64,000 bases of DNA, from positions 89,882 to 153,881 of the forward strand of contig CALXOL010000004.1 of assembly GCA_944390015.1 (NCBI GenBank), given 5' to 3'. The translations under genes and the position numbers were made by a program. Of the stretch, positions 17,512 to 26,559 are shown in pieces. The stretch comes from an uncultured Spirochaetaceae bacterium. GTDB taxonomy: Bacteria; Spirochaetota; Spirochaetia; Sphaerochaetales; Sphaerochaetaceae. The first letter of the stretch is position 1. Each line of letters starts with the position of its first letter. The notes under the pieces are model-generated. The model was not told where the DNA came from. It made no database searches and saw nothing but the letters and a program-made list of their open reading frames with translations.

Positions 17512-19290
17512 ATGAGTGCACGTGATCAAGCCAGGGCATTGCCGGATAATCCAGGCTGTTATCTGATGAAGGACAAGGATGATAATGTCATCTATGTCGG
17601 TAAGGCAAAGAACCTAAAAAAGAGGGTAACTTCTTATTTCCTTCCTAACAGAGACTTAAAGACGACATGCCTCGTTGAAAAGATTGATCACATCGACTAC
17701 ATCATAACAGGAAATGAGTATGAGGCACTGATTCTGGAGAATAATCTCATAAAGAAATACAGTCCGCACTACAATATCCTTTTAAAGGACGGCAAGAGCT
17801 ATCCTGTTATAAAGATAACGAATGAGGATTTCCCCCGCATCTATAAAACACGAAGGATAATAAAAGACGGTTCAAAGTATTTTGGTCCATATGCAAAGCC
17901 CGGAGAGCTTAATGCGTACCTTGACCTTGTCGCAAAATCCTTTCCTCTCCGCCTTTGCTCAGGCCCTCTTTCAAAGAGGAAGGATGCATGCCTTTATTAT
18001 CATATCGGCAGATGTAGCGCACCGTGCATAAATAAGATAAGCAAGCAGGAATACGGCAGATACATCAAAGCCTGTGAGGACTTCCTCTCAGGGGATGACA
18101 GTTCTTTGATAAAGCAGGTGGAAAAAGAGATGTACGAGGCTTCCAAGAAGCTCGATTTCGAGACTGCTGCCAAGAAGAGGGATATTCTGGAAGCTCTCAA
18201 CGGGGTACAGGCGAATCAGATGGTGCAGGACTGGACTGATGAGGAGAGTAGGGATTACGTTGCAATCGAGATGAGAAGCTATCTCACGACAATCTCCATA
18301 ATGCAGTTCAGGGGTGGAAGCTTGATCGGAAAGGCCCTTTATCGTTCCGAGAGCCTTGGTGATGAGACAGAGACTCTGTTTTCATTCATCGTCCAGTATT
18401 ATTCGGATGGGGAGAGCCTGCCGCATGAGATATATGTATCCCATGAGATTGATGCAGATCTGATAGAGAAATTCTTCAGCGAGAATTACTCTCATAAGGT
18501 CAACGTGCTCCTTCCAAGAGATGGAAAGCACTACAGGATTCTGCGTCTTGCAGAGGAAAATGCCACAAGAGATATAGAGAAGCGACTTAAAGAGACAGAC
18601 AACACACCTGCTTTAGAGATGCTCAAGAATGAACTTTCCCTTGAGCGCATCCCGCGCCATATAGAAGGTTTTGATATCGCACAGCTCAGCGGTAAATACA
18701 CGGTTGCATCTTTAATCGTATTCAGGGACGGAAATCCTTCCAGAAGTGAATACAGGCATTTCTCAATAAAAAGCCTTGATGGCAAGATTGATGATTTCGA
18801 ATCCATGAGGGAGGCGGTATCAAGACGATACAGCAGGCTTCTTGCGGAGAACGCCGAATTACCTGATCTTCTCATGATAGATGGTGGAAAAGGGCAGGTG
18901 AATGCCGTTTTCGAGATTCTTGAGGCATTGGGGATTGCAGATAGGATTCCTGTCATAGGGCTGGCAAAAGAGCATGAGGATCTCGTGCCTCCTGGCTCTG
19001 GAGATACAATCCGGCTACCCCATTCGAATGAGGGACTCAGAGTCCTGATTGCACTAAGGGATGAGTGCCATAGGTTTGCAACTTCATTTAATCAGAGGAT
19101 GAGAAGCAAGGAAGCATCATTTTCGCTTCTTCAGTCCATAGAGGGAATGGGCAGAAAGAGGAGTGAGAACGTGATGAAGACATATGGGTCTATCGAGAAG
19201 ATTCTCTCTTTGAGCCCTGAGGAACTTAGTAAGGGAGCTTCAATTCCTCTTGAAGTCGCAAGAAGAATATTACACAAGCTTAACTTCTAA
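17512..19290 (+). CDS. uvrC: Excinuclease ABC subunit C
   Basis: Makes both incisions in nucleotide excision repair. 592 residues: N-terminal GIY-YIG nuclease (GCYLMKDKDDNVIYVGKAKNL), a Cys-rich segment (CSGPLSKRKDACLYYHIGRC), the UvrB-binding UVR helix (KKLDFETAAKKRDIL), the RNase H-like C-terminal nuclease (IEGFDIAQLSGKYTVAS; LLMIDGGKGQVNA) and a terminal helix-hairpin-helix (SIEGMGRKRSENVMKTYG). The 3' end overlaps the convergent holA by 21 nt. Confidence 0.96.
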   Translation: MSARDQARALPDNPGCYLMKDKDDNVIYVGKAKNLKKRVTSYFLPNRDLKTTCLVEKIDHIDYIITGNEYEALILENNLIKKYSPHYNILLKDGKSYPVIKITNEDFPRIYKTRRIIKDGSKYFGPYAKPGELNAYLDLVAKSFPLRLCSGPLSKRKDACLYYHIGRCSAPCINKISKQEYGRYIKACEDFLSGDDSSLIKQVEKEMYEASKKLDFETAAKKRDILEALNGVQANQMVQDWTDEESRDYVAIEMRSYLTTISIMQFRGGSLIGKALYRSESLGDETETLFSFIVQYYSDGESLPHEIYVSHEIDADLIEKFFSENYSHKVNVLLPRDGKHYRILRLAEENATRDIEKRLKETDNTPALEMLKNELSLERIPRHIEGFDIAQLSGKYTVASLIVFRDGNPSRSEYRHFSIKSLDGKIDDFESMREAVSRRYSRLLAENAELPDLLMIDGGKGQVNAVFEILEALGIADRIPVIGLAKEHEDLVPPGSGDTIRLPHSNEGLRVLIALRDECHRFATSFNQRMRSKEASFSLLQSIEGMGRKRSENVMKTYGSIEKILSLSPEELSKGASIPLEVARRILHKLNF

Positions 19291-20319
19291 CGGAGTATAC
19301 AGCTCTGCCTTCTTCTCTTTTCCTCCGTTTATTATGATTGTATATACGATATCCTCAAAAGTCTCTTTTGCATCGCTTCCTGCTTTTTTTAATTCATTAT
19401 CAGATTTAATCAGGAATGCTATGATTCTTTTAATCTCATCGCCGGTATAGTTCTTTAATGCGAGAAATATGCCATCCTTTCTCCTGAAATTAAAGCCCTG
19501 TTGTGAGTAGCCTGATGTGGTGATAGCCTTTGCCTGTTTTTGTATCTCCTTCTCCGATAGCCCTTTCTGCCTAAGCAGTAGTGCGTTCTCTGAGATTCTG
19601 AATTCTCCTGTAAGAGTACTGAGAGTTCCAATCAGGCGCATTGGATCATTTAATGCGATTGATTCGATAATCATAAGTGCCTCTTCGAGATCTCTTTTTG
19701 CAACGGCTTTGAAAAGCGTATATCCGTTCTCACCCTTTTGCCTTGTTATTACGGCAGAGACATCCTCGCCGTCGATGACCTTTTTACTCTCGTCTTTTCC
19801 CCTGTAGTATGACGAGATTAAGTCTATCAGATTCCTCATCTCCGCCTTATTGTTCTCCACTGAGGACATGATTTCCTCTATCGCATCCTCCGTAACGGCA
19901 AAAGTATTCTTGCGGAATGTGTTTCTGATCCAATTTATCTTATTGCTGTCAAACTCCTCATAAAAGATTGTCTTTTCTATTTTTTTCTCTTCATCTAAGG
20001 AGAAGAACGAAGTGCTGTCACTCGATATCATGATGAGAGTCACATCCTCTTCGCTCTCTTTTACATAGCTTCTTAGTCCTTTTATCAAGAGCGAGTCCTT
20101 TTTTGCAAGTTCAAGATGATTGATTGTTATCAGGCGATGAGTAGAGAAAAGAGAAGGCTGTCTTAGCGATGTTAAAATAACTGACGCACTATCGTCAGAT
20201 GCGTAGTAACTCTCTTCCTCCAAATCGGGAAACTCATTCTTAACAGTACTTTTAATCTCTATGAGCTTTTCCTTCTTATCTCCCTCTTCGGGACCTAAAA
20301 GCAGATATGACTTACCCAA
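19270..20319 (-). CDS. holA: DNA polymerase III delta subunit
   Basis: Clamp-loader subunit that opens the beta clamp. 349 residues with the usual low-conservation pattern: the N-terminal YLLLGPEEGDKKE, AAA+-like fold without a functional Walker A, and the C-terminal collar segment (LFKAVAKRDLEEALMIIESI; EKEIQKQAKAI). The start overlaps the end of the LexA-like gene by 8 nt. Identity rests on the HolA pattern and on its position. Confidence 0.87.
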   Translation of the reverse strand: MGKSYLLLGPEEGDKKEKLIEIKSTVKNEFPDLEEESYYASDDSASVILTSLRQPSLFSTHRLITINHLELAKKDSLLIKGLRSYVKESEEDVTLIMISSDSTSFFSLDEEKKIEKTIFYEEFDSNKINWIRNTFRKNTFAVTEDAIEEIMSSVENNKAEMRNLIDLISSYYRGKDESKKVIDGEDVSAVITRQKGENGYTLFKAVAKRDLEEALMIIESIALNDPMRLIGTLSTLTGEFRISENALLLRQKGLSEKEIQKQAKAITTSGYSQQGFNFRRKDGIFLALKNYTGDEIKRIIAFLIKSDNELKKAGSDAKETFEDIVYTIIINGGKEKKAELYTPLEVKLV

Positions 20320-20887
20320 GGTATCTCCTTACGCTGAGAATAAGGCGGCCATGGATTATTACCTTATTCGCAGTCGTTTTTCCCATAGTATCATTTTCTG
20401 GGATTAACTCAAAGAGTCCGTCAGTGCGCATAAACAGGCGTCTGAGCATCAAGGAATCTGAATCCTCTATCGAGCATAGTACGATATCTCCGCTTTTGGC
20501 ACTCGTACACGATAGGAAAATGCATTCATCCCCGGGCATGATGCCGATATTCCTCATCTCGTCCGTTGACACGGTATAAGAGAAGCACTCTCCTTCCTCT
20601 GCATCTTTAAGCATTACATAGCATTGCTTATCCGCATTGTTAAAGGAGGGGATTTTAATGTTGATAAGATGTTTTCTATAATCATCTGAGAGCAACAGTT
20701 CCCCTTTCTCCGTCTTCTTCAGACATTCTTTCTTTATAAGGGCATCGACAGCTTCGTATGCGGCTCTTTTATTAAAGGAGAATTCCCTTGCAATATCAGA
20801 TATCGAGGGTAGGCGGGATGTCTTCTGGAAATCAGAGATGATGTAAAGGAGAATCTCCTCTTGTCGTTTTGTCAGACTTTTCATCAT
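20312..20887 (-). CDS. LexA-like repressor lacking the catalytic Ser-Lys dyad
   Basis: 191 residues. The N-terminal winged helix (TKRQEEILLYIISDFQKTSR; PSISDIAREFSFNKRAAYEAV) is that of LexA, and the C-terminal domain is the S24 fold (GIMPGDECIFLSC; SGDIVLCSIEDSDS). The catalytic Ser is replaced by E110 (DEM for DSM), the general-base Lys by R149 (MLRRL for VKRL), and the Ala-Gly cleavage site is absent. It should therefore not self-cleave. Translationally linked to ptsH and holA. It may act as a fixed or ligand-controlled repressor. Confidence 0.82.
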   Translation of the reverse strand: MMKSLTKRQEEILLYIISDFQKTSRLPSISDIAREFSFNKRAAYEAVDALIKKECLKKTEKGELLLSDDYRKHLINIKIPSFNNADKQCYVMLKDAEEGECFSYTVSTDEMRNIGIMPGDECIFLSCTSAKSGDIVLCSIEDSDSLMLRRLFMRTDGLFELIPENDTMGKTTANKVIIHGRLILSVRRYLG

Positions 20888-21144
20888 TCAAACCGGTTCT
20901 TAAATAACGCCTCGATGGTATTTGCAGCATCCTCTTCATCATCTCCCGTGCAGATTAAGAGGAGCTTTGTCCTGTATGTCGCGCCGAGGGTTATTATTCC
21001 CATGATGCTTTTAGCGTTTATCCGCATGTTCTCTTTTTCTATTTCTATTGTGCTTTCAAAACGATTAGCGGTCTCTGCTATCATCGATGCAGGCCTTGCA
21101 TGTATTCCCGCTCTTGTAAGAACTTCAAGATTTCTTGTCGTCAT
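20884..21144 (-). CDS. ptsH: Phosphocarrier protein HPr
   Basis: 86-residue HPr with the PTS phosphorylation site H15 (RAGIHARPA) and the regulatory S46 (NAKSIMGIITLG) targeted by HPr kinase. The ATG at 21144 is chosen because it gives canonical numbering; the frame extends upstream inside hprK. It overlaps the hprK 3' end by 20 nt and the following lexA-like gene by 4 nt. No PTS permease is in the window, so the role here may be purely regulatory. Confidence 0.93.
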   Translation of the reverse strand: MTTRNLEVLTRAGIHARPASMIAETANRFESTIEIEKENMRINAKSIMGIITLGATYRTKLLLICTGDDEEDAANTIEALFKNRFE

Positions 21145-22132
21145 AGTTAACATCCCTAAGTACGTCTGTATTGTAGTAAAGTTTTCTTGCTGCCTGACTT
21201 TCAAGCCATTTAAGAACGGACTGATCAAATTCTTTCGAGGAATAATATCCCAGCTTTTTAAGCCTTTCATTCCTTGCAGCCATCTCTATCAGAGATGCGA
21301 TGTTCCTTCCAAGGGATACAGGTAGTGTGATTTTCGGGACATTAATTCCCATGAGCGTCTCGCTGTCCTGTCCTCCAAGCCTGTCGTAACTTTTTTTCTC
21401 ATCCCAGTGCTCAAGATGAATCAGCAGCTGTACCTGTTTCTTCTCCCTGATTGCACCGACTCCGAAAAGATTCTGGATGTTGATTATTCCCAGTCCCCTT
21501 ATCTCCATATGATGGGCGAACATCGGATTCTCACCGCTTCCTATCAGGTAGTTGTCGGAAAGGCGGCGTAGTTTTACGGTATCATCGCTTATAAGTCGAT
21601 GCCCTCTTTCTATGAGTTCCAGTGCCGCCTCACTTTTACCGATTCCACTCTCACCTGTAATCAGGATTCCTATTCCATAGACCTCTACAAGAACTCCATG
21701 TATTGTCTCTGTTTCGGCGAAAATCTCATCCAGCATCTGATAAACTCTTCTTGAGAATACTGCCGATTCCAAAGGAGTTGTAAGGATTGCTGTCGCATTC
21801 TTCTCGGCGATATCTATGAAATGCTCAGATGGTTTCGCATCTCCAATGAAAATCACGCAGGGGAGGTTGTAGCTGAACAGCTTCTCGATGTTCTTCCAGT
21901 CGTTGTTCTTCTCAAGCATGGTCAGGTAGGACTGTTCGGCCCTTCCGAAAAGCTGAATGCTGTTATCTGAGAAGTCTGTGAAAAAACCGGCAAGAGCAAG
22001 ACCAGGACGGCTGATCTTATCGGTCTTTATTATTTTTGACAGTCCGCTTCTTCCGGCAAGACACTTAAGTTGAAGGTGATTGTGTTCTTTTAAATCGAGA
22101 TCGAGCAAGTCGAGAACGGTGAATTCACTCAT
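21125..22132 (-). CDS. hprK: HPr kinase/phosphorylase
   Basis: Phosphorylates HPr on Ser46 and reverses the reaction, linking carbon status to regulation. 335 residues; Walker A (GESGIGKSE, 160-168) and the HprK signature around MEIRGLGIINIQNLFGVGAI are intact. An extended -10 (TGATATACT) ends 6 nt before the ATG with no Shine-Dalgarno, so this is a strong leaderless candidate. Overlaps ptsH. Confidence 0.95.
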   Translation of the reverse strand: MSEFTVLDLLDLDLKEHNHLQLKCLAGRSGLSKIIKTDKISRPGLALAGFFTDFSDNSIQLFGRAEQSYLTMLEKNNDWKNIEKLFSYNLPCVIFIGDAKPSEHFIDIAEKNATAILTTPLESAVFSRRVYQMLDEIFAETETIHGVLVEVYGIGILITGESGIGKSEAALELIERGHRLISDDTVKLRRLSDNYLIGSGENPMFAHHMEIRGLGIINIQNLFGVGAIREKKQVQLLIHLEHWDEKKSYDRLGGQDSETLMGINVPKITLPVSLGRNIASLIEMAARNERLKKLGYYSSKEFDQSVLKWLESQAARKLYYNTDVLRDVNYDDKKS

Positions 22133-22138
22133 AACTTG

Positions 22139-22147
22139 AGTATATCA
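22139..22147 (-). promoter_or_regulatory. Extended -10 of hprK, predicted leaderless
   Basis: Minus strand TGaTATACT, then six bases (CAAGTT), then the ATG at 22132. Confidence 0.55.
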
Positions 22148-22183
22148 TAATTGGCTGATGCGTAGTAAGGGAGAGGGGAGAGG

Positions 22184-22216
22184 GCAAAATAATAGGGCTG
22201 GAAGATGTCCAGCCCT
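22184..22216 (-). terminator. Terminator of hpf
   Basis: Perfect 9-bp stem (AGGGCTGGA at 22194-22202 with TCCAGCCCT at 22208-22216), followed on the minus strand by ATTATTTT. It sits 14 nt beyond the hpf stop. Confidence 0.8.
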
Positions 22217-22230
22217 ATCTGGGAAGAGAA

Positions 22231-22527
22231 TCATATATTCATCGTCTTCTCTTTTTCTTTCTTAGCAGCTGCCTGTATCTTATCTGCGATAAGCTCTATT
22301 CCCTCATATAGCTCATAGCAGTCCTGACTCACTAGTTTCTCTTTCTTCCATGTAAAGTGCAACATGGCATCGATATGGTAACCGATACCCTTTGTCTCTC
22401 TCTTGATTGAGATGTCAAGGTCGTGCAGGTAATCATCGGCGAATGAGAGTTTTTTCAGCTTCTTGTCGATGAATTCTTTCGTTTCCTCGCTTGGCACGTA
22501 GTTGATTCCTCTAACAGTTAGATTCAT
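22231..22527 (-). CDS. hpf: Ribosome hibernation factor HPF/YfiA (short form)
   Basis: 98-residue beta-alpha-beta protein that binds the 30S decoding region in stationary phase. Typical elements: MNLTVRGINYVPSEETKEFI at the N-terminus and IELIADKIQ late. Starts at the ATG at 22527 behind AAGGAGGAG. The C-terminal dimerisation domain of long HPF is absent. Commonly found near rpoN and ptsH, as here. Confidence 0.88.
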   Translation of the reverse strand: MNLTVRGINYVPSEETKEFIDKKLKKLSFADDYLHDLDISIKRETKGIGYHIDAMLHFTWKKEKLVSQDCYELYEGIELIADKIQAAAKKEKEKTMNI

Positions 22528-22690
22528 ACACGCTCCTCCTTTTTTCGCGAAGTATATCTTTTTCATAGTGTACCATGAGGAATAAAAGAATTGTAATTTT
22601 TTTAGAAAATAATCTCTATTTTCTTATCTTTAGTCTATTTTTCCGTAATGATTTCTTTTGTGTTAGAATTATGGTAAGGGAGTGTGCTAT

Positions 22691-23344
22691 ATGGATGAAC
22701 AGATTATAAAAAGAACGAGAAAAGCTCTTGAGGCTAACGGTTTTCGCACTGAATATCTTGAAAACAGGAGTAAGGTGAATGAATATCTAGCTTCCGTTAT
22801 GGAAGCCGGTTCATCATGTGCGGTAGGTGGATCCGTCAGTCTTTTCGAGTGCGATGTCTTCTCTCTTCTCAGAAGTGGAAGGTATGAATTCTATGACCGC
22901 TATGAAGATGGTGTTGATATAAAAGAGATTTATAGAAAGAGTTTTTCTGTCGATTACTATCTCGCTAGTGCAAATGCCATTACGGAGAATGGTGAGCTTA
23001 TATTCATCGATGGCAGGGGAAACAGGGTTGCAGCGATTGCATATGGTCCTGATAATGTCATTTTGATTGTATCTGTTAATAAAATCTGCAAAAACATTAA
23101 AGAAGCCTGGCTCAGATGTAAGAAGGTCGCATGTCCCAAGAATGTGAAGCGTCTTAATATTGATGCTTATTGTGCTGCTAACGGGGAGTGTAGAAGCTGT
23201 CAGTTCAGTGAGGATGATTTATTTCTTGACTCATCCAGGGGGTGTAAGAATACAATCTGCAGCGATACTCTGATTCTTTCAAGGCAGACATCGCAAAAAG
23301 ACAGGATAACCGTTGTGCTGGTAAATGATGATATAGGGTATTAA
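22691..23344 (+). CDS. LUD-domain protein (LutC/YkgG-like)
   Basis: 217-residue protein with the LUD (DUF162) pattern: N-terminal RTRKALEANGFRTEYL, the glycine motif CAVGGSVSLFE, then DYYLASANAITENGELIFIDGRGNRVAAIAYGPDNVI. The C-terminal part has a Cys cluster (CAANGECRSCQF; RGCKNTIC). Related proteins belong to lactate-oxidation complexes, but the partners LutA and LutB are absent here, so no pathway can be assigned. The ATG at 22691 follows AAGGGAG. Abuts rpoN end to end. Confidence 0.85.
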   Translation: MDEQIIKRTRKALEANGFRTEYLENRSKVNEYLASVMEAGSSCAVGGSVSLFECDVFSLLRSGRYEFYDRYEDGVDIKEIYRKSFSVDYYLASANAITENGELIFIDGRGNRVAAIAYGPDNVILIVSVNKICKNIKEAWLRCKKVACPKNVKRLNIDAYCAANGECRSCQFSEDDLFLDSSRGCKNTICSDTLILSRQTSQKDRITVVLVNDDIGY

Positions 23345-24688
23345 TCATCTGTTATATGAGGAATCTATATCCAGTTCTGCACGGTACTTTGCAACCGTTC
23401 TTCTGGCTATGCTTATACCTTCCTCTTTAAGGATATCCGATATCTTCTGGTCTGAAGGGGCCTTTTTCCCCTCATGGCTCTCGATTAACTCTTTTATCCT
23501 TGCCTTGATGGCGTTCTTACTCATCTCCTCTTCATCTGATTTCTGAAAGCCTTTTGTAGAGGAGAAGAAAAAGCTTACAGGAAATGTACCCCAGTCGGTT
23601 TCTATGTATTTCTTCGAACATAGGCGTGATACGGTGGATGCACTCAGCTCAAGGTATGCTGCCATATTCTGCTGTGTATCCGGCCTTAGGAAGCTGATTC
23701 CTTTCTCGAAGAAAGGTCTCTGTTTGTTTACAAGGTACAGGGCTATCTTATGGAGACTGGTGGTCCTGAGATTTATTGAATCGATTATCGCTTCCGCTTT
23801 ATCACGGTTTGCTTTAAGGAAAGACAGAGCCTCCTTGTTTTTCTTTTTATCTTCTTTCATCTCATCCTCAAGAGCCACATATTCTGCAGAAAGTCTTACA
23901 TCGGGAAGGTTGTCTGAGTAGTCGATGATTTCAAGCTCCCCAGAAGAGTTCTTCTTGATCGCTATATCTGGATGGATGTATGTCTCATATTCGCAGTTAT
24001 ATTTCTCTCCTGGATATGGGGTCAGAGATTTAAGGATACCGATGAGCAGAGAAGCCTCTTCCTCATCTATATCGAGTTTCTTGCTGATGGCATCCGTCCG
24101 TCCACCTTTTATCAGATCCATGTTGTCAATCATATACTCGATATGATCTTCATCTGATTTCTGCAGGTGCAATGCCCTCAGCTGTATTTTAAGGCTCTCC
24201 TTATAGTCGGAGGCTCCGACTCCGGTGGGATCAAGACTCTGAATTACTTTCAATGCATCATCTTTCACATCGAGGTAAGGCGATGGAAGTATGTTTTCAA
24301 GGCTATCAGGGAGGAATCCCTTGGGACTAAGGGCAGATGCGATTATAAGGGATGCCTCTCTTACTTTCTTTGGCATGTCTATCGTCTCTATCTGCATTCG
24401 CAGATGGTCGTATAGGCTTTCTTTCACACTGATGGCTCTTTCCATCCATCCGGATTTCTCATCCTCATCTCCTTTTGAAAGATAATCGAGAGAGTAGTCT
24501 ATAGGACGGTATGTGCTTTCTGCCGAATACTTTCCCGCTCTTACTTCAAGAAAAGGATTGGTCTCCTCTTCTTTGCGTATCGCTTCTTCCAGCTCATCAT
24601 AATTGAGAGCCAGCATCTCCAGTTTCTGAATCTGCATCTGCGAAAGTCTTAGCTGCTGTTTAAGCGTCAGGGATAGCGTGTTCTCCAT
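23345..24688 (-). CDS. rpoN: RNA polymerase sigma-54 factor
   Basis: 447-residue alternative sigma factor that needs an AAA+ activator. Glutamine/leucine-rich activator-binding region I (LKQQLRLSQMQIQKLEML), core-binding region, helix-turn-helix and the terminal RpoN box ARRTVAKYR (428-436) are visible. No activator gene or obvious GG-N10-GC promoter was noticed in the window. Starts 2 nt after the lptB stop, and belongs to the lptC-lptA-lptB-rpoN series. Confidence 0.96.
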   Translation of the reverse strand: MENTLSLTLKQQLRLSQMQIQKLEMLALNYDELEEAIRKEEETNPFLEVRAGKYSAESTYRPIDYSLDYLSKGDEDEKSGWMERAISVKESLYDHLRMQIETIDMPKKVREASLIIASALSPKGFLPDSLENILPSPYLDVKDDALKVIQSLDPTGVGASDYKESLKIQLRALHLQKSDEDHIEYMIDNMDLIKGGRTDAISKKLDIDEEEASLLIGILKSLTPYPGEKYNCEYETYIHPDIAIKKNSSGELEIIDYSDNLPDVRLSAEYVALEDEMKEDKKKNKEALSFLKANRDKAEAIIDSINLRTTSLHKIALYLVNKQRPFFEKGISFLRPDTQQNMAAYLELSASTVSRLCSKKYIETDWGTFPVSFFFSSTKGFQKSDEEEMSKNAIKARIKELIESHEGKKAPSDQKISDILKEEGISIARRTVAKYRAELDIDSSYNR

Positions 24689-24690
24689 CT

Positions 24691-25416
24691 CTACCCCTCA
24701 AATGACGAACCGAAATAGATTTCCCTGGCCGTCTCATTCTCGATAAGTTCCTCTCGTGTTCCGGAGACTATTATTGAACCATCGGAAATTATGTGTGCAT
24801 TATGGGTGATTTCAAGGGTATCTCTTACGTTATGATCCGTCAGGAGAATTCCAATGCCGTCTTTTGATAGCTGCCTGATGATTTCCTTTATCTCGAATAC
24901 AGCCTTAGGATCGATTCCTGCAAACGGTTCATCCAGAAGAAGGAATTTTGGGCTTGTCGCAAGGGCCCTTGCGATTTCTGTTCTTCTTCTCTCTCCTCCA
25001 GAGAGGGTATATCCATACTGCTTTCTCACCCGGTCGATACCGAATCTATCTAAGAGGGATTCAAGCTTGTCCCTCTTTGCACTCTTACTCAGCTTTTGCT
25101 CTTCAAGAATCAGTTTTATGTTATCCTCGACAGTGAGTTTACGGAATATGCTTGCCTCCTGAGGCAGGTATGCAAGCCCCCTTTTGCTTCTCTCATGCAT
25201 GGCAAGGCGGGTTATATCCTCTCCATTTAAGAGAATTCTTCCTCCATTTGCCTTAATAAAACCGACTATCATATAAAATGATGTGGTCTTTCCAGCTCCG
25301 TTGGGACCTAGCAACCCCGTTATCTCTCCGCCACACATTGAGAACGTGACATCCTTGACTACATGTTTTTTCCCATAGAATTTTGATAGCGCTATGCATT
25401 CAAGTCTGTCAGCCAT
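24691..25416 (-). CDS. lptB: LPS-type ABC transporter ATPase LptB
   Basis: 241-residue ATPase that powers lipopolysaccharide-type glycolipid extraction from the inner membrane. Walker A (GPNGAGKTT, 37-45), signature (LSGGERRR), Walker B (LLLDEPFAGID) and the LptB-typical YLPQEASIFRKLTVEDNI are all present. Overlaps the LptA-like gene by 8 nt. Treponemes lack classical LPS but keep Lpt-like parts, so the substrate is unclear. Confidence 0.94.
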   Translation of the reverse strand: MADRLECIALSKFYGKKHVVKDVTFSMCGGEITGLLGPNGAGKTTSFYMIVGFIKANGGRILLNGEDITRLAMHERSKRGLAYLPQEASIFRKLTVEDNIKLILEEQKLSKSAKRDKLESLLDRFGIDRVRKQYGYTLSGGERRRTEIARALATSPKFLLLDEPFAGIDPKAVFEIKEIIRQLSKDGIGILLTDHNVRDTLEITHNAHIISDGSIIVSGTREELIENETAREIYFGSSFEG

Positions 25417-26029
25417 TGATCTGCCCCCTTATCGATGTGTTCAGGCTGATGCTGTCACTCTCCATGTCTATTGTAATCTGTTCTGCCCTGTATTCATCGC
25501 CGTCATAAATGACACGGCAGCTCCCGCTCAGTATGAGCATTTCCCTCTCCCTGTCATAAGAGAGCCTCTCACTTGAACCTATGATTACGTCATCCTCGTT
25601 GATTTTGCTGAATGATACCTGCGATGAGAGGGTGAGAATCTCATTTTTCATATCATATTCCAGGTGGCTGGCTCTTGCGCTCATCTCGTTTATCCTGTCC
25701 TCTATCTCGAAATATGATGAGATTAAAAGCCTCTCTTCCATTCTATCGTACCATAGCACGCTCGTCCTTATCTCCAGATCCCTCTCGCTGTCCCTGATTG
25801 TTATGTTGCCGGAACACTCTATATAACGCCACTGCTCTCCTGAGAGCGTCATATGATCGGCGTTAATCGTGAGACTTCCTGTGCTGACCTCAGCAGAACC
25901 TGATAGTGTGACGTTCTCTCTCCCGTCTTTGAGCCTTACACTGCTTTCAGCTGCAGAGAATGTTATCTGATCTGAGAATATGGGGAATAAGGATAGCAAT
26001 AATAATACGAATATGAGTAGTTTCCTCAA
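25409..26029 (-). CDS. lptA: LptA/OstA-like periplasmic bridge protein
   Basis: 206 residues with a signal peptide (MRKLLIFVLLLLSLFPIFS) and repeated beta-strand units of the OstA jelly-roll type (VTLSGSAEVSTGSLTINADHM; ECSGNITIRDSERDLEI). It would form the periplasmic bridge between LptC and the outer membrane. Overlaps both neighbours by 4-8 nt. Confidence 0.82.
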   Translation of the reverse strand: MRKLLIFVLLLLSLFPIFSDQITFSAAESSVRLKDGRENVTLSGSAEVSTGSLTINADHMTLSGEQWRYIECSGNITIRDSERDLEIRTSVLWYDRMEERLLISSYFEIEDRINEMSARASHLEYDMKNEILTLSSQVSFSKINEDDVIIGSSERLSYDREREMLILSGSCRVIYDGDEYRAEQITIDMESDSISLNTSIRGQING

Positions 26030-26559
26030 ATCTCAATCCTCCCTGATTCCAAAGATGAGAAAGAATATTCCTCTTCCAAGAGATTACCATAGAAATATTG
26101 GGAAGAGAACTCTCCATCCGCACTTGAGACGATGGTATAGGATGAGGATTCCACTTCTTGAGTTCTTGTGTTGAAAGAGAGTTTACCATCACTTCTTATG
26201 CTCATCTCATCCCTAATGCTGTCTAGAGATACATTACCTTCCAGCGTAAGAAGTTCATCTTCAGTATCCAGCTCTCCATAATCGGCACTTCCTTCTATGA
26301 TAATATTGCCGTCCTCATCTTTTTGTGAGAATGATATCCCTTCTATCTCAGCTTTGTTCTCGGCAGAGAAGAATGCCATTCTTTTTGCCTTGAACTCTAT
26401 CGGATTTTCCCCTTCCTGATATAATGTGAAGCTTCCTTCTTCGAGTATCATATCGGCAAGTCTAAGATCATCCTGGTTTTCTGTAGAGGATGTACTGTAG
26501 TTGGAACAGGAGACAAGCAGTATGGAAAACAGTATTATGATGGTGTTTATCAGTCTCAA
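26026..26559 (-). CDS. lptC: LptC-like lipoprotein
   Basis: 177 residues. The lipobox LLVSC (Cys18) predicts a lipoprotein, unlike the transmembrane anchor of enterobacterial LptC. The remaining beta-strand pattern (FKAKRMAFFSAENKAEIEGI; LLTLEGNVSLDSI) fits the LptC/OstA fold. Identity rests on that pattern and on the lptC-lptA-lptB-rpoN order. Confidence 0.78.
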   Translation of the reverse strand: MRLINTIIILFSILLVSCSNYSTSSTENQDDLRLADMILEEGSFTLYQEGENPIEFKAKRMAFFSAENKAEIEGISFSQKDEDGNIIIEGSADYGELDTEDELLTLEGNVSLDSIRDEMSIRSDGKLSFNTRTQEVESSSYTIVSSADGEFSSQYFYGNLLEEEYSFSSLESGRIEI

